From assembly GCA_041665465.1 (NCBI GenBank), contig JBAYIU010000001.1:744001-808000 (forward strand): 64,000 nt of DNA, written 5' to 3'. Origin of the DNA: JACRPH01 sp041665465 (GTDB lineage Archaea > Nanobdellota > Nanobdellia > Woesearchaeales > GW2011-AR9). The notes beneath the pieces were generated by a model, which worked only from the letters and a program-made list of their open reading frames with translations, was not told where the DNA came from and did no database searches. Positions 41,721 to 49,657 of the stretch are shown in pieces. Position 1 is the stretch's first letter. Every line of letters starts with the position of its first letter. The position numbers and the translations under genes are program-made.

Positions 41721-42203
41721 ATGCCAGAAAGAAGCTTAACAGAAAGAATAAATCATCCTCGGACCTTGGTTATTGATGATGATGCCGAGGATCGTTTTCA
41801 TACCGCTAGGATTCTTAAAAATTATGTTGGAGCTCAGGTTGATGAAGCTGCAACTTTAGAAGAAGCTTACTCTTTTATGTCCTTACAACAATATGATTTA
41901 GTGGTGAGCGATACCCAATTACCTACAGGGAGAGGATATGATTTATTAGACGAGATTAATGGCCATAGAACTTTCCCAGTGATAGGTCTTTCTAGTGCAA
42001 TAGAAGTAAGAGATAATGTAGGTGAGAGTAGAGCGCATACCGACCAATCTCAAAGTTTGTATTACGTTGAACACTGGATGAGAAGAGGAGCACAAGCAGC
42101 TTTTGAAAAGTCAATCCTTTATGAAAAAAAAGAGGATCGAACGGGAAAAGTTTTCGCAGATATAGTGAAAAAGATTCTTCACGATTACTATTATCCCAAT
42201 TAG
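41721..42203 (+). CDS. Response-regulator receiver protein
   Basis: A 160-residue single-domain receiver. TLVIDDDAEDRFHTARIL supplies the acidic cluster, LVVSDTQLPTGRGYDLLDEI carries the phospho-acceptor Asp, and VIGLSSAIE the switch Ser. A 30-residue insertion follows (residues about 98-125, RDNVGESRAHTDQSQS), then AAFEKSIL replaces the Lys-Pro strand with a Lys-Ser. The ATG at 41721 is preferred over a TTG at 41706 because the TATA-like TTTATAAAT (about 41690-41698) is 23-31 bp before it. No histidine kinase is adjacent. Partner and output unknown. Confidence 0.78.
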   Translation: MPERSLTERINHPRTLVIDDDAEDRFHTARILKNYVGAQVDEAATLEEAYSFMSLQQYDLVVSDTQLPTGRGYDLLDEINGHRTFPVIGLSSAIEVRDNVGESRAHTDQSQSLYYVEHWMRRGAQAAFEKSILYEKKEDRTGKVFADIVKKILHDYYYPN

Positions 42204-42655
42204 AACAATACTTCTTTAATTATTAATAACACCAACATTCCGAACAAGATCCATTCTTGCCAAGTACCACAACGGATTGGACCTCTTAACTTAAATTCTT
42301 TAAAGGGCCAGAGGATAGGAATACCCATCGGAGTTAAGGCATCTGCTAACAGATGTACAAAGTAACCGATGAATAATGCTGAAGCATAAGCAAAGTTCCA
42401 GAAGTACCCCAATAATCCGCATCCAATCAAGGGCAGCAAGAAAGAATGGAATATTCCTCGATGTGAAGCAAAGAAAGAAACAATCTTTCCAATCACCCCA
42501 GATAACTGGGCCGCTTTACTTTTATGTTCATCTATATCCGGAAGAATACTTCCAATTAGAATAAATAATAAGATTAAATATTCATTTCCGGGCAAGTAAG
42601 AATGCAGTAATAAGAAAGTAATTATTCCTATTAATACATGGGTATGAAAAAGCAT
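42200..42655 (-). CDS. YdjM/DUF457-like membrane-bound metal-dependent hydrolase
   Basis: A 151-residue integral membrane protein. The family layout is visible: N-terminal FHTHVLIGII, SILPDIDEHKSKAAQ, ASHRGIFHSFLLPLIG, then FVHLLADALTPMGIPILWPF. Conserved Asp and His residues (HTH, PDID, HRGIFHS, HLLADALTP) sit at membrane helix ends, as in this family of putative metal-dependent hydrolases (LexA-regulated YdjM). Its stop overlaps the convergent receiver gene by 4 bp. Substrate unknown. Confidence 0.9.
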   Translation of the reverse strand: MLFHTHVLIGIITFLLLHSYLPGNEYLILLFILIGSILPDIDEHKSKAAQLSGVIGKIVSFFASHRGIFHSFLLPLIGCGLLGYFWNFAYASALFIGYFVHLLADALTPMGIPILWPFKEFKLRGPIRCGTWQEWILFGMLVLLIIKEVLF

Positions 42656-42679
42656 AAATAAATTAAATTAAATAACTAT

Positions 42680-43681
42680 TTAAGAATTGCTTTTCTCCAG
42701 TCGAGCAATCTCTTCTTGAGCATTACCTTTCTCTACTAACTGAACACTTAATTCTAAACGGTCAAACATCTCGTTTCTTTTTACTCTTCCGGTAAGCTTG
42801 AACTGTTCGCCCAATAAGTCGGTCTTAACCTCTTCAAAGTGAGATAAGTCTTCTTTATATCCCACAATAGCGGTTTCTTCTTTTCCTAATAATCGAGAAG
42901 CTTGATTTTTCCAAAATACTCCTCGAATAGTACCAGTACCATCATCTAAAATAGCGTTTAAGACGAAAGAAGTTGAAGGTTTAACCACTTTATGTTCATC
43001 ACAAGCATAACTGCCTTCAGATTCTACTACTTTCTTCCCACATTCAGGACAGACATTAAAGAATCTTGGATCAAATACCTGTACTACTGTACCAAATATT
43101 TCTACTCCTTCTTCCCCATCATGTAATTGTTCAATCTTCTTACGTTGAAAGTTGGGATTAGCTTGAGTTTTCAAAACAGTGCCAATAATTTCACCAGTGG
43201 GATTAAGTTCTAACTCCCCCCTATTTCCCATGTGAATCTCTCGATCATTATTATTCTCACGAGCAAAAGCATTTTTTACTAACACCACATCATCAACATT
43301 AACTTTGTCTAACCATTCTACTTGTTCATTCCAGAATACTACCCTGATGGTGCCGGTTTCATCACCAACGATGATAGAACAAACCTTACCTTTAGTTTCT
43401 CCCTTAGCAAATTCGCGAACATCGAACTTACGAACAACTTTTCCTAAAGTGGTAACGTCACGCATCCCCGCATAAACTTCTTTAATTTTCAAGCGAGAGG
43501 AATTGGAATTAAACAGTTCGACTCCCAATTCATTGGCAAGAATATGTGCTGCTCCTTCCTCACTAATTAGTCCAGAAAGATCATTAATCTTCTTCTTAAT
43601 GCGTTCATCTAACTCACGAGGAGTTATTTTATTACTTTTGATTAGTTTATCTTTAATTTCTGCTAAAGGAACACGATACAT
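42680..43681 (-). CDS. rpa: Replication protein A-like OB-fold protein
   Basis: A 333-residue single-stranded DNA-binding protein with at least two OB folds. OB1 at about 68-165 (KIKEVYAGMRDVTTLGKVVRKFDVREF, GDETGTIRVVFWNEQVEWLDKVNVDDVVLVKNAF). OB2 from about 190 is interrupted by a zinc finger (CPECGKKVVESEGSYACDEH, about 212-231), then DDGTGTIRGVFWKNQASRLL. The N-terminal 60 residues are a helical region (LIKSNKITPRELDERI). This matches archaeal RPA, which protects ssDNA in replication and repair. A TATA-like element near 43722-43730 lies about 45 bp upstream of the ATG. Confidence 0.92.
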   Translation of the reverse strand: MYRVPLAEIKDKLIKSNKITPRELDERIKKKINDLSGLISEEGAAHILANELGVELFNSNSSRLKIKEVYAGMRDVTTLGKVVRKFDVREFAKGETKGKVCSIIVGDETGTIRVVFWNEQVEWLDKVNVDDVVLVKNAFARENNNDREIHMGNRGELELNPTGEIIGTVLKTQANPNFQRKKIEQLHDGEEGVEIFGTVVQVFDPRFFNVCPECGKKVVESEGSYACDEHKVVKPSTSFVLNAILDDGTGTIRGVFWKNQASRLLGKEETAIVGYKEDLSHFEEVKTDLLGEQFKLTGRVKRNEMFDRLELSVQLVEKGNAQEEIARLEKSNS

Positions 43682-43774
43682 TGGCCCACCCCATTTTTAT
43701 ATAATTAGGGGCAGAGAAAGGGTTTATAAGTTTTTGTATGGTAAATGAGATATATATACTCCCGATGGTTTAAG

Positions 43775-44953
43775 TTAAGGTTGAGATTGAGACAAATCTA
43801 ATTTAACCAGATTATAAACCAACGATTCCTGGTCAGAATTGGTAGAAGTTATCCCAAAATAGTATGTTTCTCCGAGTACTAACTTGGGATCGTTAAATAA
43901 GTAAGTTATTTGTATTCCGCATAAATAAACCCGATTAAATTCCATTTCAGAAGGGCAATCTTCAATTAGAGTGTTGGTTAAAGATAACTTCTCATAAAAG
44001 TAGTTGCCCATAGTAGCAAAGAAGATCTGCTGAACAGTAGCAGGAAATTCTCCGGAATAAGGCCAATTAGTGTAATATACTCGATATTGTTCAGCTTCTT
44101 TAACTGCGTTAAAAGTCACTTTTATTTCTTCTGTTGTAAACACAACTTGTGCATCTTTAGGAGAAAATGTTTTTTGGGGAGAGAAATCTAATCCAAACAA
44201 AGCGGCATTGCCTTCTTTTTCTACACAAAGGGGAACTTTTCGATCCATCTCTTGAAATTGTTCTTGAGTACAGGAAGAATATTTCCAAGAAGAAGGTTTA
44301 TTTTGATCTAAGCAGGGCCTTATCTCTAATTCATTCTGGCAAAGGTAGACTAATTGTTGAGCTTGTCTTTCCATCTCTTCATAAACAGAAAAAGATAAGT
44401 GTACTGGGATCCTAAAACTTGGATTGTAAGTGTACTTTAAGTAAAAGGGTTTAGTTAAATACGCATCATAACTAGTGAACAAACCGGCACTTTTCTTTTC
44501 AGTAGGAATAATGTTTGGATTCTCTGATCCAACGGTTTTCTTTTCTTCACTCTTGCCAATCAGCTGGCCATCTTGAATAGATAAATTATAACTTAAGAAG
44601 CCTGCTTCAATCATCTTTTGGTTAAACATTTGCGTAAACTTCTCTTCCAATTTTAAGGAACAAAATTGTTCTTTCTTGTTCCATAAAGGTAACGTGCCTA
44701 GAGTTCCACAACCCAAATCTTCAGAGAAAGGATTAGAAGAAACTTGAATATTTGTTTCCTTAGCTACGATTAAAGCTTGATTGTCAATCAACAAAAGATC
44801 TTTTTCTGCTTCTTGGGTTGCACGGATAAAACTTAACTGCCATACCCCTTTTAACTCCCCCACTTCAAGATCATAATTCACCATAAAGGATATTCCTACT
44901 CCTAATAAGATGGCTAACAACAACCAATAAAAGATCATTCCTTTTTTATTCAT
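43775..44953 (-). CDS. Pilin-like secreted/membrane protein, 392 aa
   Basis: Last gene of the surface-protein cluster. The N-terminus MNKKGMIFYWLLLAILLGVGISFMV is a short basic stretch, K-G, then a hydrophobic helix, like an archaeal class III (prepilin-type) signal peptide. The rest is external, with a cysteine-bearing central part (DLGCGTLG, FCSLKLEE, CQNELEIRPCL) and an Ig/fibronectin-like C-terminal part (EIKVTFNAVKEAEQYRVYYTNWPYSG). The ATG at 44953 overlaps the preceding stop by 8 bp (ATGAATAA). An upstream in-frame ATG at 44965 is possible. Confidence 0.75.
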   Translation of the reverse strand: MNKKGMIFYWLLLAILLGVGISFMVNYDLEVGELKGVWQLSFIRATQEAEKDLLLIDNQALIVAKETNIQVSSNPFSEDLGCGTLGTLPLWNKKEQFCSLKLEEKFTQMFNQKMIEAGFLSYNLSIQDGQLIGKSEEKKTVGSENPNIIPTEKKSAGLFTSYDAYLTKPFYLKYTYNPSFRIPVHLSFSVYEEMERQAQQLVYLCQNELEIRPCLDQNKPSSWKYSSCTQEQFQEMDRKVPLCVEKEGNAALFGLDFSPQKTFSPKDAQVVFTTEEIKVTFNAVKEAEQYRVYYTNWPYSGEFPATVQQIFFATMGNYFYEKLSLTNTLIEDCPSEMEFNRVYLCGIQITYLFNDPKLVLGETYYFGITSTNSDQESLVYNLVKLDLSQSQP

Positions 44954-45227
44954 TTTCGGGGACATATTCCATTTGACCAGTTCTTAACATTTTTATTTCT
45001 CGAGTGATCACTTCCGGGTCAATGGGTTCTCCTTGTTCTATATGCACTCTTTGCAAGATTAAATAATTATTAACTGTTTCAGTACGATCAAGATGTTCAA
45101 TGGTAGCAGCAGTTTTATCATCTAAAGCTTTAATAACGGTGATTTGAATAAAGATGACTAAAAGGATTATACCCAAGATTAGGATTAACCAATCTGCAAA
45201 ATCTTCTATTTGGCCTTTTTTATTCAT
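44946..45227 (-). CDS. Pilin-like small protein, 93 aa
   Basis: A 93-residue protein with the N-terminus MNKKGQIEDFADWLILILGIILLVIFIQITVIKAL: K-K-G followed by Q-I-E, very close to the archaeal class III cleavage consensus, then a hydrophobic helix. The mature remainder is short and helical (KTAATIEHLDRTETVNNYLILQRV). The ATG overlaps the upstream stop by 8 bp (ATGAATAA at 45220-45227). Longer in-frame starts add an implausible leader. Pilin assignment is by motif only. Confidence 0.75.
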   Translation of the reverse strand: MNKKGQIEDFADWLILILGIILLVIFIQITVIKALDDKTAATIEHLDRTETVNNYLILQRVHIEQGEPIDPEVITREIKMLRTGQMEYVPENE

Positions 45228-45732
45228 TTTTCTGAATCGCTCCGTGAGTAAACAAATCTCCTTGAACATAAATGGTTAAAGTATCGGAACTAATGTCTTT
45301 TCCTTCACGCACTAACACTTCCCTAAATAAGGTAAACTGATCACCATAAAAATAACGATTAGTTAAAACTTCATCTCCCTTGTTCTTAAGTTTTAGACGG
45401 AAATTATATTCTTCATATCCTTTTTCTTCACTGGTACGATAACAACCGTTCATGGTTTGATTATTGAATTTGCTTATATCTATCACTCCAGGATAAACAC
45501 GGTTAGTATCTGGATCTTGATAGGCAAAACATTCAGGAATATTAGCAAAACGCATCGAAATAACTTCTGCTTTAAGTTTTTCAGGAACGTAAATTAAACG
45601 AGCTTGTAATCCAGATAAGAAATAAGCGTAAACTAACACCACAATCACTAACATTATTCCTGCCACCATCCAATAAACACTTTTTCTAGCTATGTCGTAA
45701 GCTCCACCTTCCATTTCTCCTTTATTATTCAT
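45220..45732 (-). CDS. Pilin-like protein, 170 aa
   Basis: A 170-residue protein starting MNNKGEMEGGAYDIARKSVYWMVAGIMLVIVVLVYAYFLSG: N-K-G-E-M-E fits the class III signal pattern, although the hydrophobic helix begins about 15 residues later than in its neighbours. The exterior part is mixed alpha/beta with Cys (CFAYQDP, GCYRTSEEKG). The ATG at 45732 overlaps the upstream stop by 8 bp (ATGAATAA). Family unknown. Confidence 0.72.
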   Translation of the reverse strand: MNNKGEMEGGAYDIARKSVYWMVAGIMLVIVVLVYAYFLSGLQARLIYVPEKLKAEVISMRFANIPECFAYQDPDTNRVYPGVIDISKFNNQTMNGCYRTSEEKGYEEYNFRLKLKNKGDEVLTNRYFYGDQFTLFREVLVREGKDISSDTLTIYVQGDLFTHGAIQKNE

Positions 45733-46129
45733 CGGCACGACACTCTCGTAATATAATTTTCTTGTTCTTCTTTTCTAAACAGACTTTATCTTTTTCTTGT
45801 ATTACTCCTTCTGCAACATATCCATTAGGAAGATTAAATTTACGTACTTCCCATAACAACTGGTTCTCTCCAGGAGAAATGACGCTAATACTATCTTGAT
45901 TTACAATTAAATTATAATTAGAAACATTGTGTGGGTACGCTATCGTGACTTCTCCGGGGGTACCGATGAGAGTGTTAATCATCAAGGCAAAATTATTGGC
46001 AGTATTAGATTTCATTACCGTTTCAGAATTAGCTAATCTTTCAGCATAAGATAACATCATCCACATGAGGGTAACAAATACTAACACTTCTCCTATCGCC
46101 AAAACTATACTAGATGCTTTTTTGTTCAT
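45725..46129 (-). CDS. Pilin-like protein, 134 aa
   Basis: A 134-residue protein with N-terminus MNKKASSIVLAIGEVLVFVTLMWMMLSYAERL: K-K-A and a helix starting directly after. The mature part is mostly beta-stranded (TVAYPH-like turns, NLIVNQDSISVISPGENQLLWEVRKFNL) with two Cys near the end (VCLEKKNKKIILREC). The ATG overlaps the previous stop by 4 bp (ATGA). It is one of several cluster genes starting with MNKKA. Confidence 0.72.
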   Translation of the reverse strand: MNKKASSIVLAIGEVLVFVTLMWMMLSYAERLANSETVMKSNTANNFALMINTLIGTPGEVTIAYPHNVSNYNLIVNQDSISVISPGENQLLWEVRKFNLPNGYVAEGVIQEKDKVCLEKKNKKIILRECRADE

Positions 46130-46863
46130 GATACCGACTCTTTTATGGATATACCAGTTTCATTCTTTTCTAAGGTGAGAAATCTTCGGCGGATATCTTG
46201 GTTACCCCAACGGATAGCGTAAGGCATTTTCTCGGAGTGTCTCTCTAAGATATACCCTCCATCAATCTGTTGAATATCTGGTTTACTTTCAAAAAAAGTC
46301 AACCAACTAAAATCATAATTGCTTTCAAAGGTAGAAGGAACATCTACATCAAAAGAGTATTCTATTTCTCCTAGTTGGGAAGCTTTAGCATTCATAGCAA
46401 CAATATCATAATTTAGTTCTTGACAATATTTAACTTTACAGTCAAGCTCAATATCTAATATCTTTCTAATGGTTCCAGTGTCATTAACTCGAACATAATA
46501 TTCTTGACAAAGACAAGCGCACGCTTTTCCTAAAGCACATTCTTTTGGACGAGGAAGATATAATTTATTAATGTAAGCAGAAAGGAGAGGAATATCAACA
46601 ATTTTTCTTTCTATCGCATTAGAATCTTTAGGAAAAAGATATATCCCCGTATCTTGATCTATAATCAAAGTAAAGCTGCGAAGCTCACCCACTCTTCCTT
46701 TCGCACCAAGGTCATTTAATTCTGCAGTAAACTGTTCAAAGTTATCTTCAGCTTGAGCACTAAGTCTAAAAAAGGCACCGAGAAATTTCATTCCGGTAAA
46801 AACTATCATCGACGCTATAAGGATTCCAATAATTGCACTTAATACCAAAGCTTTTTTGTTCAT
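46126..46863 (-). CDS. Pilin-like protein, 245 aa
   Basis: A 245-residue protein with N-terminus MNKKALVLSAIIGILIASMIVFTGMKFLGAFFRL (K-K-A plus helix). The mature region contains a cysteine cluster (ECALGKACACLCQEYYVRV, about residues 110-128) and further Cys in LDCKVKYCQEL, suggesting disulphide-bonded loops, then a beta-rich C-terminal part. It lies 6 bp after the stop of the upstream gene. No family recognised. Confidence 0.73.
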   Translation of the reverse strand: MNKKALVLSAIIGILIASMIVFTGMKFLGAFFRLSAQAEDNFEQFTAELNDLGAKGRVGELRSFTLIIDQDTGIYLFPKDSNAIERKIVDIPLLSAYINKLYLPRPKECALGKACACLCQEYYVRVNDTGTIRKILDIELDCKVKYCQELNYDIVAMNAKASQLGEIEYSFDVDVPSTFESNYDFSWLTFFESKPDIQQIDGGYILERHSEKMPYAIRWGNQDIRRRFLTLEKNETGISIKESVS

Positions 46864-46869
46864 GTTATT

Positions 46870-47163
46870 CTAAGAGGGAACACAATCAGTATTCTTATTG
46901 CCAGTACAGACCTTACAACGTGTACCGGTGGCTGGAGCTGTTTCTCCATAATTTTTATCACAAGGACATTTATCAAACATATCTGCGATCTTATCGCTAT
47001 CACAATCACCTACTCCGGCAATGTTTTTGTTGATAGCTCCAAATGCACCTTCACCTGCACCCCTGAACCAAATCAACAATAATATCACTACAATCAAAGC
47101 AATCGCAGCTACGGCAATTATCCACCACAAATGACCATCCCCTTTTTTATTAAATAATTTCAT
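46870..47163 (-). CDS. Pilin-like small protein with calcium-type repeat, 97 aa
   Basis: A 97-residue protein starting MKLFNKKGDGHLWWIIAVAAIALIVVILLLIWF: K-K-G, then a helix opening with a W-W-I-I sequence shared with two other cluster members. The short exterior part has a D-x-D-x-D motif (GDCDSDKIADMFDKCPCDKNYG), like a thrombospondin type 3 calcium repeat, and six cysteines. The start at 47163 follows GAGGATAAATAAA; an ATGA-overlapping start at 47178 is an alternative. Confidence 0.7.
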   Translation of the reverse strand: MKLFNKKGDGHLWWIIAVAAIALIVVILLLIWFRGAGEGAFGAINKNIAGVGDCDSDKIADMFDKCPCDKNYGETAPATGTRCKVCTGNKNTDCVPS

Positions 47164-47174
47164 TTTATTTATCC

Positions 47175-48179
47175 TCATTTTCCTGCTAAGTCTCCTGAAC
47201 CACAAAAGGTTGATCCGAAAGCGGCATCACTTACGTAAATTGAACTTCTTTCTCTTTCTTTGAACATTTCATCCATAGAAACTTGATTTCCGTGTACTTC
47301 TTCTGAAGAAGTTGGTGTTTCTTTTTCGGGAGTATATTCTCCTCGACGAACTTCATCAGTTAAACCTACTGCTGCCGCTGTTCCTCCAACAGTAGAGAGG
47401 GTAGTTAAGGCAGACATGGCAAAAGGAGCACAAGCACCAAGAGTAACATAAGAACAAGCTACAGCGCCTACAAATCCTACCCCCATAGCTACAAATCCAC
47501 CGATCTTAAGCCAATTGGTTTTTCCTTGTTCAGCGTTCATGGGAAGAATAGAAATAGCATAAGATCCTCGAGGTTTTATTCCATCTTTAAGGATATTGAC
47601 TAACATTCCTGGTCCCCCATACTGCTGAATATATTGAACATAAGTAACACTGCCATTCATATTAGGTGGACTGTGAGTAGTAAGATAATCCATAAATTCA
47701 CTATTGGAAATCACTCCACCCGGGATAGAATCTTGGTCGATCATCAGATTGTAACAGTTAAAACATTGGTTAGGCTGTCGGGTTGTTCCTAGTACCGTAG
47801 GCATGAGTTTAAAACTACTTTTACCCAAAATATTATCATATCTTCCTTCTCCGAACATCCACCAACATCGAGCGATCTTTTGAGCCATCTGTTCCATAAT
47901 TTGTTCTTTATCTCCTTTGATCATCTTATCTACTGTTTTACACAAGGCAGGAACGGCCTTGATCTGAGCACTGATAGCTGAATCATCACTATTGTCATTA
48001 AGGTTGATCGCGGTTTGAGCCCTAAAAGCAATGGTATCCCGACAAAGTATTTCCGCTTCCTTGTCGTCCATATTTGAAGAAAATTTCATTACTGCTACCC
48101 CGATCATTAATCCAGAAACGATGATGATAATTAAAGCTACCAGAAATCCCGCTTCCATTCCTTTTTTGTGAAATTGCAT
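47175..48179 (-). CDS. Pilin-like protein, 334 aa
   Basis: A 334-residue protein starting MQFHKKGMEAGFLVALIIIIVSGLMIGVAVMKF: K-K-G-M-E-A followed by a hydrophobic helix. A second hydrophobic stretch at about 235-275 (IGGFVAMGVGFVGAVACSYVTLGACAPFAM) could be a further membrane segment, unusual for a pilin. Cysteines occur in ILCRDT, ALCKTV, CFNCYN and FCGSGDL. GAGGGAT precedes the ATG. It overlaps the next gene by 4 bp if that gene starts at 47178. Function unknown. Confidence 0.72.
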   Translation of the reverse strand: MQFHKKGMEAGFLVALIIIIVSGLMIGVAVMKFSSNMDDKEAEILCRDTIAFRAQTAINLNDNSDDSAISAQIKAVPALCKTVDKMIKGDKEQIMEQMAQKIARCWWMFGEGRYDNILGKSSFKLMPTVLGTTRQPNQCFNCYNLMIDQDSIPGGVISNSEFMDYLTTHSPPNMNGSVTYVQYIQQYGGPGMLVNILKDGIKPRGSYAISILPMNAEQGKTNWLKIGGFVAMGVGFVGAVACSYVTLGACAPFAMSALTTLSTVGGTAAAVGLTDEVRRGEYTPEKETPTSSEEVHGNQVSMDEMFKERERSSIYVSDAAFGSTFCGSGDLAGK

Positions 48180-48182
48180 CTT

Positions 48183-49058
48183 TTATCCCTCAGTACACAA
48201 ATTTACTTCCCTATGATCAATTTTGTAACGTAAAGATTCGACACGACCAACTTCAAAAAAATCATTATCTATTCCGTCTTCATCGCCATTTACAACCCAA
48301 TTGGTAGGAAAGAAACATATTTCTCCGTTGCTTCCTTTAAATAAGACTCCGTTGCTTTCCAGATTCTGTTTCCCATTAACTGTATCTGCTCCTAACTCTG
48401 GAACCCTAATCACATTTCCGTTTTTTCCTTCTTGATTATAATAAATATCAATCGTAGAAACGGGGGTATAATATTTTATTTCTTGTTTGTATCCTCCGTC
48501 AGCGAGAGGAGATTCGGAAAGATACATTTTTCCGTCTTCCATCATATAACGATCATCACGTACAATGAAAAATTTGAAGAAATTCTCTGCTACATTATTT
48601 GGGCCAGCGATTACACAGGGAACCATTCCCGGAACGTCAAAATTACTGTGAATAACTGATTTCTGTGAGAAAATGGTGACTTTGGTTTTATTTCCGACTA
48701 TTTCAAATAAAAACTCTGGAGAAGTAGCTTCTTCTGAACTAAGATCGGTAGAAAAACCTCCATCCACAAAAGAGAAACAATTCTTGTTGTGGGGTTTAGC
48801 CATCATTTTTAATACTCGAGGAAGCGCCTTAGCTTCTTGTTGTGCCCCTTCGGGTAAGAAAGTGGTGGAAGAGTTCAATTCTTTCAATCCAATGCTCATG
48901 TTGGGGGTATAATTCCAAAGAGTTTCTGCTGCGTTTTTAACTCCGTTAAATAATCCTTCTTCGCCATAATATTTTCCGCCCAAAATTATCATCACTAGTA
49001 AAGCTAATACAATCAGAGAAATTATCCACCATATTTGTGTTGCTGCTTTTGCATTCAT
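48183..49058 (-). CDS. Pilin-like protein, 291 aa
   Basis: A 291-residue protein starting MNAKAATQIWWIISLIVLALLVMIILGGKYYG: K-A, then a helix containing W-W-I-I, as in two other cluster members. The external part of about 250 residues is beta-rich (EFLFEIVGNKTKVTIFSQKSVI, KMYLSESPLADGGYKQEIKYY) with three or four cysteines. The ATG at 49058 overlaps the mini-pilin stop by 4 bp (ATGA); a TTG two codons upstream is less likely. Confidence 0.73.
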   Translation of the reverse strand: MNAKAATQIWWIISLIVLALLVMIILGGKYYGEEGLFNGVKNAAETLWNYTPNMSIGLKELNSSTTFLPEGAQQEAKALPRVLKMMAKPHNKNCFSFVDGGFSTDLSSEEATSPEFLFEIVGNKTKVTIFSQKSVIHSNFDVPGMVPCVIAGPNNVAENFFKFFIVRDDRYMMEDGKMYLSESPLADGGYKQEIKYYTPVSTIDIYYNQEGKNGNVIRVPELGADTVNGKQNLESNGVLFKGSNGEICFFPTNWVVNGDEDGIDNDFFEVGRVESLRYKIDHREVNLCTEG

Positions 49059-49198
49059 AGCCAACCACTGATTTTGTCTAATAAAGCATTCATTTTAGTA
49101 TTCAGTCCTCCGTACCAGATGAGAACAAAAAATAATAATAATATCGCCAAGATTATCAAAACTAACATCCAAGTTTCCATTCCCTTCTTGTCGTTCAA
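49055..49198 (-). CDS. Mini-pilin-like membrane protein, 47 aa
   Basis: A 47-residue protein: (M)NDKKGMETWMLVLIILAILLLFFVLIWYGGLNTKMNALLDKISGWL. It has the K-K-G-M-E cleavage-like site, one hydrophobic helix and almost no head domain. The start is a TTG at 49198, placed 8 nt after a strong GGAGGT and overlapping the upstream TGA (TTGA); a longer upstream frame has no supporting signals. Its stop overlaps the next ATG by 4 bp. It could be a core subunit lacking a head, or a membrane adaptor. Confidence 0.65.
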   Translation of the reverse strand: MNDKKGMETWMLVLIILAILLLFFVLIWYGGLNTKMNALLDKISGWL

Positions 49199-49320
49199 GT
49201 TAAGATACCTCCTATTTTCTTCAAAACCACAAAATAAAAAAAAGCTCCGATCAGGAGAAGACAAAGGATGATGATTACAATTGTTTCCGGACTAGCCCAG
49301 TCAACTCCTTTCTTGTTCAT
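49195..49320 (-). CDS. Mini-pilin-like membrane protein, 41 aa
   Basis: A 41-residue ORF starting MNKKGVDWASPETIVIIILC with K-K-G, followed by a hydrophobic helix to LLIGAFFYFVVL and a short KKIGGILT end. Its stop overlaps the TTG start of the next mini-pilin, and it starts 2 bp after the stop of the upstream gene. It fits the cluster pattern exactly, so I regard it as real despite its length. It contains the GGAGGT that serves the next gene. Confidence 0.6.
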   Translation of the reverse strand: MNKKGVDWASPETIVIIILCLLLIGAFFYFVVLKKIGGILT

Positions 49321-49322
49321 GT

Positions 49323-49652
49323 TCAGGAAGTGGAATAGCAGTAATCGCCTTCACCCGGTATTGCTCCAGAACCACAATCACTACCTGGAGAAACTTTTTT
49401 AGGTGTACCAATGCAACATTTTTGTGCTTGATTAGGACAGGTAAAAGCAGATGACTCTAAAGTATATTGAGGACAGGAAGAGGTAGAGGTAGAAGAAACG
49501 CATACTCCTCCCTTGCCTAAACATTCAGAAAGGCCGCCTTCCAGTTTATTGGTTTTCCCGGTGAAGATGATCATCAGGATGATTAATACCACTAAAGCGA
49601 TTACTGCTCCAATGATAATCCACCACATACTGGCATCCGCTTTACGATTCAT
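49323..49652 (-). CDS. Pilin-like small cysteine-rich protein, 109 aa
   Basis: A 109-residue protein starting MNRKADASMWWIIIGAVIALVVLIILMIIFTG: R-K-A-D then a helix with the shared W-W-I-I sequence. The exterior part of about 70 residues has nine cysteines (SECLGKGGVCVSS, SSCPQYTL, FTCPNQAQKCCIG, DCGSG, YCYSTS), a small disulphide-rich domain. The ATG at 49652 is preferred over upstream in-frame starts because it gives the standard short n-region and a GGGGTT precedes it. Confidence 0.72.
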   Translation of the reverse strand: MNRKADASMWWIIIGAVIALVVLIILMIIFTGKTNKLEGGLSECLGKGGVCVSSTSTSSCPQYTLESSAFTCPNQAQKCCIGTPKKVSPGSDCGSGAIPGEGDYCYSTS

Positions 49653-49657
49653 GTTAC

